The notes beneath the pieces are model-generated. The model had not been told where the DNA came from. It saw only the letters and a program-made list of their open reading frames with translations, and searched no databases. 64,000 nt of DNA from Desulfovibrionaceae bacterium (GTDB lineage Bacteria; Desulfobacterota; Desulfovibrionia; Desulfovibrionales; Desulfovibrionaceae): positions 54,694-118,693 of the forward strand of contig JAHZEL010000001.1 in assembly GCA_019421865.1 (NCBI GenBank). Direction: 5' to 3'. This document shows positions 15,801 to 25,005 of the stretch, in pieces. The translations under genes and the position numbers were made by a program. Numbering within the stretch: the first letter of the stretch is position 1; each line of letters opens with the position of its first letter.

Positions 15801-16775
15801 ATGAATACTCTTCTTTCCCTTGTTCTTGACCGTCTTGCCGCAGGCGCGGACGGACCTCTTCTTTCCCGCAGCGAGGCCGAAGCCTTTCTGGAACTGCCCC
15901 ATGCCGCCACGCCGGACATGCTTGCCGTAGCAGGCGCGGTGCGGGCGGCGCGGTCGCCGTCGTTCTTCAACTGCGGCATCATCAATGCCAAGTCCGGCCG
16001 CTGTCCGGAAAACTGCGCCTTCTGCGCGCAGTCAGCACACCACAAGACGGCCGCGCCTGTCTATCCCTTTGTGGATCAGGACACCATTTTGCGCAAGGCG
16101 GAAGAGGCCGCGGCGCACGGCACGAAGCGCTTCAGCATTGTAACGAGCGGCACCATGCTGGGCGAGGAGGACGTGGAGCCTCTGTGCCGGGCGGTGGAGC
16201 GCATCATCCGGGAAACGGGACTTTCCGTATGCGGATCGCTGGGCATGCTCACGCCCGGCCGGGCCGTCTGCTACCGCGAGGCGGGCATCACGCGCTATCA
16301 TCATAATCTGGAAACGGCGGAGAGCTTTTTCCCGGAGATCTGCACCACGCATGACTACAAAAAGGATGTGGAGAGCCTGCGCGTGGCCCGCGAGGCCGGA
16401 CTTGAAGTGTGTTCCGGCGGCATCATCGGACTTGGCGAGAGCAGGGCGCAGCGCGTGGAGCTGGCCTGCACGCTTGCCGAGGTCGGGGTGGATTCCGTGC
16501 CGCTGAACTTTCTGAACGCCATTGCCGGAACGCGCCTTGAACGCATGCCCCGCCTTGAAGTGACCGAGGCTTTGCGCACCATCGCCATGTTCCGCATCAT
16601 GCATCCTTCCCGCGACATTCTCATTGCCGGAGGCCGCGCTCATGTGCTCGGCGAGTGGCAGAGCTGGCTGTACGCCGCCGGAGCCAACGGCATGATGACG
16701 GGCGACTATCTGACCACCTCGGGCGCGGCCTTTGCGGCGGATCGCGCCATGATGCATACCCTCGGAGTGGCCTGA
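15801..16775 (+). CDS. bioB: Biotin synthase
   Basis: 324 residues. Radical-SAM enzyme that inserts sulfur into dethiobiotin. The CxxxCxxC cluster motif is present as CPENCAFCAQ, followed by YNHNL-like YHHNLET and the family's SGGIIGLGES segment. The length is normal. It is first in the bio operon; its stop codon overlaps the bioDA start (TGATG), giving translational coupling. Probably repressed by BirA through the upstream inverted repeat. Confidence 0.95.
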   Translation: MNTLLSLVLDRLAAGADGPLLSRSEAEAFLELPHAATPDMLAVAGAVRAARSPSFFNCGIINAKSGRCPENCAFCAQSAHHKTAAPVYPFVDQDTILRKAEEAAAHGTKRFSIVTSGTMLGEEDVEPLCRAVERIIRETGLSVCGSLGMLTPGRAVCYREAGITRYHHNLETAESFFPEICTTHDYKKDVESLRVAREAGLEVCSGGIIGLGESRAQRVELACTLAEVGVDSVPLNFLNAIAGTRLERMPRLEVTEALRTIAMFRIMHPSRDILIAGGRAHVLGEWQSWLYAAGANGMMTGDYLTTSGAAFAADRAMMHTLGVA

Positions 16776-18859
16776 TGCCTGCCTTCTTCGTTACCGGAAC
16801 CGATACGGATGCCGGCAAGAGTACGATAACGGCCGGACTTCTCCGCGCCTTTGCCCGGGCGGGCGTGCCGGCCCGCGCGATCAAGCCCGTGCAGACGGGC
16901 TGCACGGAAACGGCGGACGGCCTGGAAGCTCCCGACGTGGCGCTCTGGCGCAGCGCGGGCGGACAGGGCGAGGCGCTTTTTATGTACCGCGTTCCCTGTT
17001 CGCCGCATCTGGCGGCCGGTATGGAAGGCGCGGAGCTGGATGCCTCTGTCGTGGCCGAAGAGTGCCGAAGCCGCATGAATCAGCCGGGCGTGACCCTTTT
17101 TGAAGGGGCGGGCGGACTGTATGTGCCGCTGAATGAACGTGAGAGCATGCTTGATCTCATGCGCAGTCTCCGTCTTCCCGTGCTTCTGGTGGTGGCCAAC
17201 CGGCTCGGCTGCATCAATCATGCGCTGCTTTCGCTGGATGCGCTGGAGATGGCGGGACTTTCCGTGGCGGGCATGGTGCTCTGCCGCACCGTGCCTTCCG
17301 CACATACCGATGCGGGAACCACGGCGGAAGCCGAGGCGCTCATTCTCGGCGACAACGCCGTCCGCCTTGCCGAAGAGGGAAAAAGGCGCGGTATCCCTCT
17401 TCTGGCCGACATTCCCTACATGGAGAACGCCTCCCCGGCGCACGACGCGTTCTGGGACGCTCTTGCAGACAGGCTGGAACCTGCGGCCCGCGCGCTGGCG
17501 GCCTTTTCCCCGGCCCGGGGTATCGACGCGGATCTTCTGGCCTTCGACCGGGAACATCTGTGGCATCCGTACACGTCGGCCATGCGTCCTCTTCCCGTGC
17601 GGGAGGTGACGGGCGCAGGCGGCGCGTGTCTTTTCCTCGCGGACGGCACGAGCCTTGTGGACGGCATGTCCTCATGGTGGTGCACGGTGCACGGCTACGG
17701 AAACGGGCGTCTGGTACAGGCGTTGCAGAAGCAGGGCGCAAGGCTTTCCCACGTCATGTTCGGAGGGCTTACCCATGAGCCTGCGGTGGAGCTCGGCAGG
17801 CGCCTTTTGAAGGTGCTGCCCGCTTCCCTTGAGCACATATTTTTCGCCGATTCCGGCTCCGTGGCCGTGGAAGCGGCCATGAAGATGGCCGTGCAGTTCC
17901 GCCGATCCGCAGGGCAGGAAAAGAAGACCCGTTTCGTGGCGCTTCGCGGAGCCTATCACGGCGACACGCTGGGAGCCATGTCGCTCTGTGATCCTGTCAC
18001 GGGCATGCATACGCTTTTTTCCGGGGTACTGGCCGGGCAGCTTTTTGTGGAGCGTCCGACCTGCCGTTTCGACGAACCCTACCGGCCGGAGAGTTTGGCG
18101 CCGGCGGAGCGGCTTTTGCGCGAGCATGCGCAGGAAGTGACCGCCGTGGTGGTGGAACCCGTGGTGCAGGGCGCGGGCGGCATGTGGTTCTATCATCCCG
18201 AATACCTGCGGGATCTGCGCAGGCTCTGCGATGAGCTGGACATCCTGCTCATTGCGGATGAAATCGCCACGGGTTTCGGACGCACGGGGCGTCTTTTCGC
18301 CTGCGAGTGGGCGGGCATCGCGCCGGACATCATGTGCGTGGGCAAGGCCCTGACCGGCGGCATGATGACGCTTTCCGCCGTGGCCGCCTCCCGACGCGTG
18401 GCGGAGGTGATTTCCGGGGCCGACGCGGCGCACGGCGGGGGCGTGTTCATGCACGGGCCGACCTTCATGGCCAATCCTCTGGCCTGCGCCGTGGCCTGCG
18501 CGAGTCTGGACGAGCTTCTCGCCTCGCCCTGGCGGGCCTGCGTGGAGCATATTCAGGAAAAGCTCGAGGCGGGCCTTGCGCCGTGCCGGAACATTCCCGG
18601 CGTGGCCGACGTGCGCGTGCTCGGCGCCATAGGCGTGGTGGAAACGAAGGAGCCTGTGAACGTGGAGGCATGGCAGGACTTCTTTGTGTCGAGAGGCGTG
18701 TGGATACGTCCGTTCGGGCGCGCCGTGTACGTCATGCCGCCCTTCGTTGCTTCGGACGGCGAACTTGACGCGCTCACCCGTGCCGTAGGCGAAGCCGTGC
18801 TTTCCGCCTCCCGCAACGGCGGAACGCCCGTTGTGGAACAGGGGAGAGAAGTGTGCTGA
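16775..18859 (+). CDS. bioDA: BioD-BioA fusion: dethiobiotin synthetase and DAPA aminotransferase
   Basis: 694 residues in one uninterrupted frame. Residues 1 to about 235 are dethiobiotin synthetase with the P-loop GTDTDAGKST, KPVQTG and EGAGGLYVPL. From about residue 248 the sequence is adenosylmethionine-8-amino-7-oxononanoate aminotransferase: HLWHPYT, DGMSSWWCTVHGYGN, AYHGDTLGAMS, the PLP-lysine region VGKALTGGMM, and GPTFMANPLACAVA. It therefore catalyses the two consecutive steps KAPA to DAPA to dethiobiotin. In most bacteria these are separate proteins. The start is fixed by the TGATG overlap with bioB. bioF and the pimeloyl-forming genes are not in this window. Confidence 0.93.
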   Translation: MPAFFVTGTDTDAGKSTITAGLLRAFARAGVPARAIKPVQTGCTETADGLEAPDVALWRSAGGQGEALFMYRVPCSPHLAAGMEGAELDASVVAEECRSRMNQPGVTLFEGAGGLYVPLNERESMLDLMRSLRLPVLLVVANRLGCINHALLSLDALEMAGLSVAGMVLCRTVPSAHTDAGTTAEAEALILGDNAVRLAEEGKRRGIPLLADIPYMENASPAHDAFWDALADRLEPAARALAAFSPARGIDADLLAFDREHLWHPYTSAMRPLPVREVTGAGGACLFLADGTSLVDGMSSWWCTVHGYGNGRLVQALQKQGARLSHVMFGGLTHEPAVELGRRLLKVLPASLEHIFFADSGSVAVEAAMKMAVQFRRSAGQEKKTRFVALRGAYHGDTLGAMSLCDPVTGMHTLFSGVLAGQLFVERPTCRFDEPYRPESLAPAERLLREHAQEVTAVVVEPVVQGAGGMWFYHPEYLRDLRRLCDELDILLIADEIATGFGRTGRLFACEWAGIAPDIMCVGKALTGGMMTLSAVAASRRVAEVISGADAAHGGGVFMHGPTFMANPLACAVACASLDELLASPWRACVEHIQEKLEAGLAPCRNIPGVADVRVLGAIGVVETKEPVNVEAWQDFFVSRGVWIRPFGRAVYVMPPFVASDGELDALTRAVGEAVLSASRNGGTPVVEQGREVC

Positions 18860-20181
18860 TATTCTGCCTTTATGCCGCGGTGCTGCTTGCGCTCGGCGTG
18901 CTGGATGCGCGCCGCAGCCGCGGCTCCTCGGCCTTTTTCGTGAACGACCGCTCCTCGGGAACCTGGCATACGGGTTTTTCCCTTGCGGCCTCCTGCATAG
19001 GCGGTTCCGCCACCATAGGCATGGCGGGGCTGGCCTGGCAGGTGGGCACGCCCGCATTCTGGTGGCTCGGTTCCGGAGCCTGCGGCCTTTGCCTGCTCAT
19101 GCTGTTTATTGCCCGCAAGGTGCGCTCATCCGAAGCCTACACCATGCCGGAAATCGTGTCCGCCTGGCTCGGAAGCCGGGCGGCGGCGCTGGTTTCCTTC
19201 ATCATCATGCCCGCGTGGCTGGCCATTCTTGCGGCGCAGTTCACGGCCATGAGCGGTCTGACGGCGGCACTGACGGGCCTTGCGCCGGAGGCGGCGCTTC
19301 CGTTGGGAGCGGCCGTCATCGTGGCGTATTCCTGCCTCGGCGGGCAGGCCTCCGTGATTCGCAGCGATCTGCCCCAGTGCCTGCTGCTTTTTGCCGGTCT
19401 TGCGGCGGTTCTGCTGCTTCTGCTTGTTCAGGATGCCTCGCCGCTTGGGGCCGTGCCGCTGGAACTTGTCAATGAAGACTTCGGGCCGGACCGCTTCACC
19501 TATTTCATGATCATCATGGGCGGCAGCTATCTTGTCTGTCCCATGCTGTTCGGACGCATTCTGAGTGCACGCAGCAGCGCCTGCGCCGTGCGCGGCTGCG
19601 GTCTTGCCGTGATCATGCTTTTTCTTGCCGCAGGGGTGGTGACCGCGCTCGGCATTCTGTGCCGGAACATCGTGCCTGCCGGTACCGCGCCTGATGCGGT
19701 GCTTTCCTCGGCCATGACGCTGCTGCCGCCGTGGGCGGGCATGCTGCTTCTGGTGGCGCTGCTCTCCGCGGTGCTTTCCTCGGCGGATTCCTGCCTCGTC
19801 ACCGCGTCCACGGTGCTGTGCAACGATCTTCTTCACCGCAGAAGCGTGGCGCTCTGCCGCCTGGTGACGCTTCTTTTCGGCGCTTGCGGCCTGCTGCTTG
19901 CCGGTCGCGGACACGGCATTCTCGATCTTCTGCTCATGGCCAACGACATGTATGTGTGCGGTGTGGCTGTTCCGGTGTTTACGGCCATGCTCATGAAGCG
20001 GGGAGCCGTTCCTTCCGGCGCGGCGCTTGCGGCCATGCTCGCGGGCGGCGCGGGAGGGCTTGCTTCCGCCGTGAGCGGAGAGCCGCATTTCGGCTATGTC
20101 GGCATGGCGCTTGCCGTGGCGGCCGTGCTGAGCGGGCGTTTCATGACTCCGCTTCTTCCGGCCGTCGGCAGACCGGTCTGA
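18853..20181 (+). CDS. Sodium:solute symporter (SSS) family protein in the biotin operon
   Basis: 442 residues, starting with GTG at 18853, which overlaps the last 7 bp of bioDA and follows GGGGAGAG. Family features include LAASCIGGSATIGMAGLAWQ in the first spans and ALLSAVLSSADSCLVTAST in the region that holds the second sodium site. About 12 membrane spans are expected. Tight coupling to bioDA implies a substrate connected with biotin synthesis, such as biotin, a vitamer, pimelate or an amino-group donor; the sequence does not say which. It is shorter than many SSS members (about 480-570 residues). Confidence 0.8.
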   Translation: MLIFCLYAAVLLALGVLDARRSRGSSAFFVNDRSSGTWHTGFSLAASCIGGSATIGMAGLAWQVGTPAFWWLGSGACGLCLLMLFIARKVRSSEAYTMPEIVSAWLGSRAAALVSFIIMPAWLAILAAQFTAMSGLTAALTGLAPEAALPLGAAVIVAYSCLGGQASVIRSDLPQCLLLFAGLAAVLLLLLVQDASPLGAVPLELVNEDFGPDRFTYFMIIMGGSYLVCPMLFGRILSARSSACAVRGCGLAVIMLFLAAGVVTALGILCRNIVPAGTAPDAVLSSAMTLLPPWAGMLLLVALLSAVLSSADSCLVTASTVLCNDLLHRRSVALCRLVTLLFGACGLLLAGRGHGILDLLLMANDMYVCGVAVPVFTAMLMKRGAVPSGAALAAMLAGGAGGLASAVSGEPHFGYVGMALAVAAVLSGRFMTPLLPAVGRPV

Positions 20182-20192
20182 GATGGAATCAT

Positions 20193-20233
20193 GAAAAAAA
20201 AGAAGGGCCGTCCGGATATCCGGGCGGCCCTTT
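20193..20233. terminator. Bidirectional terminator between the bio operon and the OYE-family gene
   Basis: AAGGGCCGTCCGGATATCCGGGCGGCCCTTT forms a nearly perfect hairpin. An A8 run on the left provides a U-run for the minus-strand transcript; a short T-run serves the plus strand. Confidence 0.8.
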
Positions 20234-20252
20234 CGTGTTTTGAAGATGCCGA

Positions 20253-22190
20253 CTACACGTCGAGGCCGGCGTGATAGCCCTGATACACGGCGGTGGTGAT
20301 GGTGGAAGGACGCACGGCGTCGCCTATGATGCGCACGAAGGGCGCGGCGTCGATGAGATCATCGCAGGGGAGGGAACGCTGACCCACGGCGCAGATGATC
20401 GTGCCCGCGGAAAACAGCACTTCCCTGCCTTCCGCGTCGCGGGCGAGCAGGCCGTCTTCGCGCACGGCAAGGCCGGTGCAGCCGGTGTGCACGTCCACAA
20501 GTTCCTTCAGCTTGCGCAGCAGAATGGGACGATGGCGGATATTGGCGTCGGGAGCCACTTCGGGCCGCATTTCCACGAGCGTGACCTTCCTGCCGTCCTG
20601 CGCCAGATGAATGGCGCATTCGCATCCGGCAAGACCGCCGCCGAGCACCACCACGTTCTGCGCGCATTCGCCGCTTCTTTTGTAGTAGTCGTTCACGATG
20701 ATGACGTTTTTGCCGTCCATGCCGGGCAGGGGCGGAACGATGGGCGCGGAACCCGTGGCGATGATGAGCGCATCCGCGCCTTCCTTTTCCACATAGTCGG
20801 CCGTGACGGTGGTGTTCAGGCGCACGTCCACGCCTTCGATTTCCATCTGCCGGGCCAGCGTGAGGCCGAGCTGATACATTTCATGCTTGAAGGGAATGGC
20901 CTGTTCGCTGCGGAGAATGCCGCCGAGTTCCGCTTCCTTTTCGCAGAGAATGACGTGATGACCGCGCTGGGCCGCCGTGATGGCTGCCTTCATGCCGCCG
21001 CAGCCGCCGCCGGCCACGATGACCTTTTTCGGCTTCCGGGCGGGCATGGGCGGAAGATCCTGTTCGCGGCCGATCTGCGGATTCACCGTGCAGCGGCGCG
21101 TGCCCGTGGTGGGACGCTCGGCCATGCACACGAAGCAGCGCAGGCAGCGCACGATTTCATCGTCGCGGCCTTCCATGACCTTCGCGGGCAGTTCGGGATC
21201 GGCGATGAGCGCGCGGGCCATTTCCACCACGTCGGCCTTGCCGGAGGCGATGATTTCCTCCATCTGCGCAGGATCGTTCAGCGCGCCGATGGTGGCCACG
21301 GGCGTGGACACATGCTTCTTGATTTCGGCGGCAAGATACACATTGCAGCCGTGTTCGGAGAACATGGGCGGATGCGTGTCGAAGAAGCCGAACTGATAGG
21401 AACCGGCCGACACATGGATGAGATCGACTCTGCCGTCCAGAAGTTTGGCGATTTCCACGCCGTCTTCCAGAGTGTAGCCGCCTTCAAAGAGCTCGGAGCC
21501 GCTCATGCGCACTTCAATGGGGAATCCCTGTCCCACGGCGGCGCGCACGCTGTCCACCACTTCGAGCAGCAGACGGGCGCGTCCGGCAAGATCGCCGCCG
21601 TATTCGTCGGTACGCTTGTTGAAATAGGGCGAGAGAAACTGATTGATGAGCCAGCCGTGTCCGGCGTGGATCATCACCATTTCAAAGCCGGCGCGCTTGG
21701 CAAGAGTCGCCTTTTCGCCGTAGGAGGCCACGATTTCGGCGATCTGCTCTCTGGTGAGCGCCTTCACCGGTCTGCCGTCGGGCCGCACGCCGTCGCAGGG
21801 GCCGTACTGGGAGAGGGAAGCTTTCTTTTCCTTGTCCACGAGATAGGTGCCCGCGTACTGACCGGAATGGGAAAGCTCCACGCTGGGAATGGCGCCGTGA
21901 CGGCGGATGGCGTCGGCCATCATGGTGAAGCTCGCCAGAGAACCGGGCGTCTGAAGCTCAAGATGCAGCATGTGGGAGGCATCCGTGGCGGGATGCACGA
22001 CAAGTTCGCTCACGGTAACGTTGGCGCTGCCGCCCTTCGCTCTGTTTTCATAGAAGGCACGGCTTCCGGGACCTGCGCAGCAGTCCCAGGTGATGTCGGT
22101 GGCTCCGGTGGGAGCGGCGAACATGCGGTTGCGGAAGGTGACGCGGCCAAGCCTGATCGGGGAACTCAGATGCGGATATTTTCTTGTCAT
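20253..22190 (-). CDS. OYE-type NAD(P)H:flavin oxidoreductase with FeS and FAD domains
   Basis: 645 residues. The N-terminal about 340 residues are an Old-Yellow-Enzyme TIM barrel (FMN) with HAGHGWLINQFLSPYFNKR. A cysteine cluster CLRCFVC...C binds a [4Fe-4S] centre. The C-terminus holds an FAD domain (VAGGGCGGMKAAI) and a second nucleotide fold (VLGGGLAGCECA). This is the architecture of 2,4-dienoyl-CoA reductase, enoate reductases and BaiCD/BaiH bile-acid enzymes, which reduce activated C=C bonds. The substrate is not evident from sequence or neighbours. Monocistronic, ending at the shared terminator. Confidence 0.85.
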   Translation of the reverse strand: MTRKYPHLSSPIRLGRVTFRNRMFAAPTGATDITWDCCAGPGSRAFYENRAKGGSANVTVSELVVHPATDASHMLHLELQTPGSLASFTMMADAIRRHGAIPSVELSHSGQYAGTYLVDKEKKASLSQYGPCDGVRPDGRPVKALTREQIAEIVASYGEKATLAKRAGFEMVMIHAGHGWLINQFLSPYFNKRTDEYGGDLAGRARLLLEVVDSVRAAVGQGFPIEVRMSGSELFEGGYTLEDGVEIAKLLDGRVDLIHVSAGSYQFGFFDTHPPMFSEHGCNVYLAAEIKKHVSTPVATIGALNDPAQMEEIIASGKADVVEMARALIADPELPAKVMEGRDDEIVRCLRCFVCMAERPTTGTRRCTVNPQIGREQDLPPMPARKPKKVIVAGGGCGGMKAAITAAQRGHHVILCEKEAELGGILRSEQAIPFKHEMYQLGLTLARQMEIEGVDVRLNTTVTADYVEKEGADALIIATGSAPIVPPLPGMDGKNVIIVNDYYKRSGECAQNVVVLGGGLAGCECAIHLAQDGRKVTLVEMRPEVAPDANIRHRPILLRKLKELVDVHTGCTGLAVREDGLLARDAEGREVLFSAGTIICAVGQRSLPCDDLIDAAPFVRIIGDAVRPSTITTAVYQGYHAGLDV

Positions 22191-22623
22191 ACTTTCTCCC
22201 GGGCAGAGTTTTTTTCCTTGTTATCACAGGAGAGGGCTGTGCTGTAAAGTTGAAAGCTTGAGAGTATTGTTTGAGCGTTTCGAACATTGCGGGTCAGGGG
22301 GAGGCGGTGCGGGCAGTGAGGGAGAAGGTCAGATCCCGCTATTGCCCGGCGTTCGGTCGGCGGGCTCCCGGCGGCGTCTTGCGGCGAAACGGCCTTCAGA
22401 AAACGCGCGTGCATGGCGGCGGACGAACAATGCGGCGGCCGGAAGGAGCCCATGCGGGGGAGGGAACCCGTCGGAACGCCTTTTGCCGCGACCGCTTCCG
22501 GTACGCCGAGAGGGGGGGATGAAAAAAACAAATATTGACAATGAAATTCATTTTCAATAAAGAAGAAAAAACGTATTCCGCACCATCGCATTTTTCATCC
22601 GGCATCGGCCGAACCATCGCACT
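22191..22623. other. 433-bp divergent intergenic region with a Fur-type promoter
   Basis: No gene supported. The left two thirds are GC-rich without a convincing reading frame. The right end contains the Fur-box/promoter at 22535-22563 and three copies of ACCATCGCA (22582-22590, 22613-22621, 22629-22637), the last lying inside the first codons of the next gene. Confidence 0.5.
22535..22563 (+). promoter_or_regulatory. Fur box overlapping a sigma70-type promoter (MoxR operon)
   Basis: A 23-bp near-perfect palindrome (22535-22557) begins TTGACAATGAAA and ends TTTTCAA, matching the Fur GATAATGATAATCATTATC pattern. TTGACA (22535-22540) and TAAAGA (22558-22563), 17 bp apart, form a plausible -35/-10 pair inside it. 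Iron-bound Fur would block this promoter. Confidence 0.7.
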
Positions 22624-23616
22624 ATGAGACCATCGCACATCATTTCTTCGCTTCATACGCTTCTTTCCATCCGTCAGCCCGTGTTTCTCTGGGGAGCGCC
22701 CGGCGTGGGCAAAAGTCAGGTCGTGGCTTCCGTGGCCCGTTCGCTCGGCTATGCGCTTCGGGATATCCGGGCGGTGCTGCTTGATCCTGTGGATCTTCGG
22801 GGCATTCCCCGCATCACGGCCGACGGGGCCACGGAGTGGTGCGCGCCTTCCTTTCTGCCCGGCCCGGGCGACGAAGAGCGCGGCATTCTTTTTCTCGACG
22901 AACTGAACGCCGCGCCGCCTCTGGTGCAGGCCGCCTGCTATCAGCTTATTCTGGACAGGCGCATAGGCGAGTACGAGCTTCCCGAAGGCTGGGTCGTGGT
23001 GGCGGCGGGTAACCGCGAAAAGGACAGATCCGTTACGCATCGCATGCCCGCGGCGCTTTCCAACCGCATGGTGCATCTGGAATTCGACGTCCATCTCGAC
23101 GACTGGCTGGCCTGGGCCGAGCGCTCCGGCATCCGCAGCGAGGTGACGGCCTTTCTTCGTTTCCGGCCGAAGCTGCTGCACGACTTCGACCCGCAGTCCG
23201 CCTCCCGCGCCTTTGCGTCCCCGCGGTCCTGGGCCTTCGTGTCGGCGATCATGAACGCCCGTCCGTCGCGCGATGTGGAATACGGTCTTTACCGCGGTGC
23301 GGTGGGGGACGGCGCGGCCGCGGAGTTCATGGGCTTTCTTCAGGTATGGCGGGAGCTGCCTTCCGTGGAAGAGGTGCTGGCGGCGCCGCTTCAGGCTCCG
23401 GTGCCCGCGGAACCTGCGGCTCTGTATGCCGTGAGCGAGGCGCTGGCCTCGGGCGTTTCCCGTGAGAATTTTTCTCAGGCATGCGCGTATCTCGACAGGC
23501 TCCCCGTAGAGTTCGGCGTTTTGTGCATGCGTCAGGCCGTATGCCGTGATCCCGGTCTTGTGGAAAGCGCCGCGTTCGGAAACTGGGCGCAGAAACATGC
23601 TGGTGTGCTCCTGTGA
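22624..23616 (+). CDS. MoxR-family AAA+ ATPase
   Basis: 330 residues. Walker A GAPGVGKSQ at about 24-32, Walker B GILFLDELN, sensor 1 AAGNREKD and an arginine-finger-like SNRMVHLEF, typical of the MoxR/RavA branch of AAA+ proteins. These ATPases usually remodel or activate a partner that has a VWA domain. The next gene, 11 bp downstream, encodes such a protein, so the two probably act as a pair. No Shine-Dalgarno is visible before the ATG at 22624. A Fur-box promoter lies 61-89 bp upstream, so expression is expected under iron limitation. Confidence 0.85.
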   Translation: MRPSHIISSLHTLLSIRQPVFLWGAPGVGKSQVVASVARSLGYALRDIRAVLLDPVDLRGIPRITADGATEWCAPSFLPGPGDEERGILFLDELNAAPPLVQAACYQLILDRRIGEYELPEGWVVVAAGNREKDRSVTHRMPAALSNRMVHLEFDVHLDDWLAWAERSGIRSEVTAFLRFRPKLLHDFDPQSASRAFASPRSWAFVSAIMNARPSRDVEYGLYRGAVGDGAAAEFMGFLQVWRELPSVEEVLAAPLQAPVPAEPAALYAVSEALASGVSRENFSQACAYLDRLPVEFGVLCMRQAVCRDPGLVESAAFGNWAQKHAGVLL

Positions 23617-23627
23617 GGAGGTCGACC

Positions 23628-24977
23628 ATGTCGTCGTCATGCGAGAGGAGCGTCGAGGCTCTGAAGGCGCTGGAACGCGCCCGCGCCGCTCTTGTGCTTT
23701 CGCATCCTTTTTTCGGCTCCCTTGCCCTGCGGCTTCGTCCTGTCTGCGATGAAAGCTGCCCGGGGCTCTGGGTGGACGGGCGCACGCTGGGCTGCAATCC
23801 GGCGTATGCCTGCGCCGCCTCCGACAAGGCGCTGCTTTCGGCTCTGGCCCATGAGGTGCTGCATGTGGCGCTGGGACATCATGTGCGCCGCGCCGGGCGC
23901 GACGAGCGGCTCTGGAACAGGGCCTGCGACTATGCGGTGAATCATCTGCTCCTGGAATCGGGCTTTTCGCTGCCGGAAGGCGCGCTCTATCGCCCCGAAT
24001 ACGCGGACAGAAGCGCGGATGAGATTTACGGCTGGCTTGCCGTGCTTCAGGACGGGGAGAGTCACCGCGCCCATGTTCTTTCCGAGGAGGGAGAAGAGAG
24101 CGCTTCCGTGGAGGGCGGAGGCAGCGACGGCCTCGGCGGAGAGCAGGGCGTGGAGAACGAGGCGTCTTCCGCCGCGCCGAAGAGCGGAGAAGAAGAGAAG
24201 GGCGCTCTGCAGGAGCGGGGAGGCTCGGCGTCGGACCGGAAACAGGGACGGGAGCGCGATGCGGAGCGGGATGACTGCGGCGAGGTGCGCGATCATCCTC
24301 TGCTGCGTGACGGCAGAGGCGACGCGGCCCGGGAGAAGGCGGAGCAGGAAGCGGACATGGCTCTGACGCAGGCGTTTCAGGAAGCGCTGCGCATGGGCGA
24401 CATGCCCGCCGGTCTGGCCCGGTTCGTGCGGTCGCGGCTGTATCCTTCGATCGACTGGCGGGAGCAGCTTTCCCGTTTCATCGAGTCCTGCTCGGACAAC
24501 GACTATTCCTGGTCGCAGCCGGATCGACGCCATGTGCATGCCGGGCTGTACCTGCCTTCCCGCCGGGAAATGCGTCTTCCGCCCGTGGCTCTTGCGGTGG
24601 ATGCCTCCGGCTCCGTGGACGCGGCGCTGCTTTCCCGTTTCTGTACGGAGCTGTCCGGCATTCTTGAGGCGTTCGACACCACGCTGCTGGTGTTCTGGCA
24701 CGACATGACCGTCACGGGGCGCGCCGTGTACGAACGGCAGGATCTGCCGGTCACGCCCCTGCCTTCCGGCGGAGGCGGAACCGACTACCGTCCCGTGGCG
24801 GAGGCGCTGGAGGAAACCGGCGTGACGCCGGCCTGCCTTCTGTGGTTCACCGACATGGAATGCGATCGCTTTCCTGAACAGATGCCCTGTCCGGTGCTCT
24901 GGGTCTGTCCTTCCGAACCGAAGATCCGGCCGCCGTTCGGAGAAGTGCTCATCATGCCTGAACATTCCGTCGTTTGA
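23628..24977 (+). CDS. VWA-like protein with N-terminal putative metallopeptidase domain (DUF2201-type)
   Basis: 449 residues. The ATG at 23628 is chosen because it follows AGGAGG by six bases; a GTG at 23613 is less likely. The N-terminal domain has a zinc-peptidase-like LAHEVLHVALGHH with HExxH. A low-complexity, acidic, Glu/Ser/Gly-rich linker follows at about residues 150-240. The C-terminal VWA-like domain has a MIDAS start, AVDASGSVD, and GGGGTDYRP. Proteins of this type are paired with MoxR ATPases. Whether the HExxH site is catalytic is unknown. Middle gene of the Fur-boxed three-gene unit. Confidence 0.8.
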   Translation: MSSSCERSVEALKALERARAALVLSHPFFGSLALRLRPVCDESCPGLWVDGRTLGCNPAYACAASDKALLSALAHEVLHVALGHHVRRAGRDERLWNRACDYAVNHLLLESGFSLPEGALYRPEYADRSADEIYGWLAVLQDGESHRAHVLSEEGEESASVEGGGSDGLGGEQGVENEASSAAPKSGEEEKGALQERGGSASDRKQGRERDAERDDCGEVRDHPLLRDGRGDAAREKAEQEADMALTQAFQEALRMGDMPAGLARFVRSRLYPSIDWREQLSRFIESCSDNDYSWSQPDRRHVHAGLYLPSRREMRLPPVALAVDASGSVDAALLSRFCTELSGILEAFDTTLLVFWHDMTVTGRAVYERQDLPVTPLPSGGGGTDYRPVAEALEETGVTPACLLWFTDMECDRFPEQMPCPVLWVCPSEPKIRPPFGEVLIMPEHSVV

Positions 24978-25005
24978 GATGCAGGCCGAAGAAAAGGAGT
25001 CCGTC

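Noticed and set aside
16655..16774. Upstream extension of the bioDA frame into bioB
   Set aside because: No homology before the P-loop start at 16775, and the TGATG overlap is a standard coupled start.
22271..22522. 83-codon open frame in the gap before the MoxR gene
   Set aside because: Arg/Gly-rich, no ribosome site, no recognisable domain; I also looked for cobalamin-riboswitch-like elements here and found none convincing.
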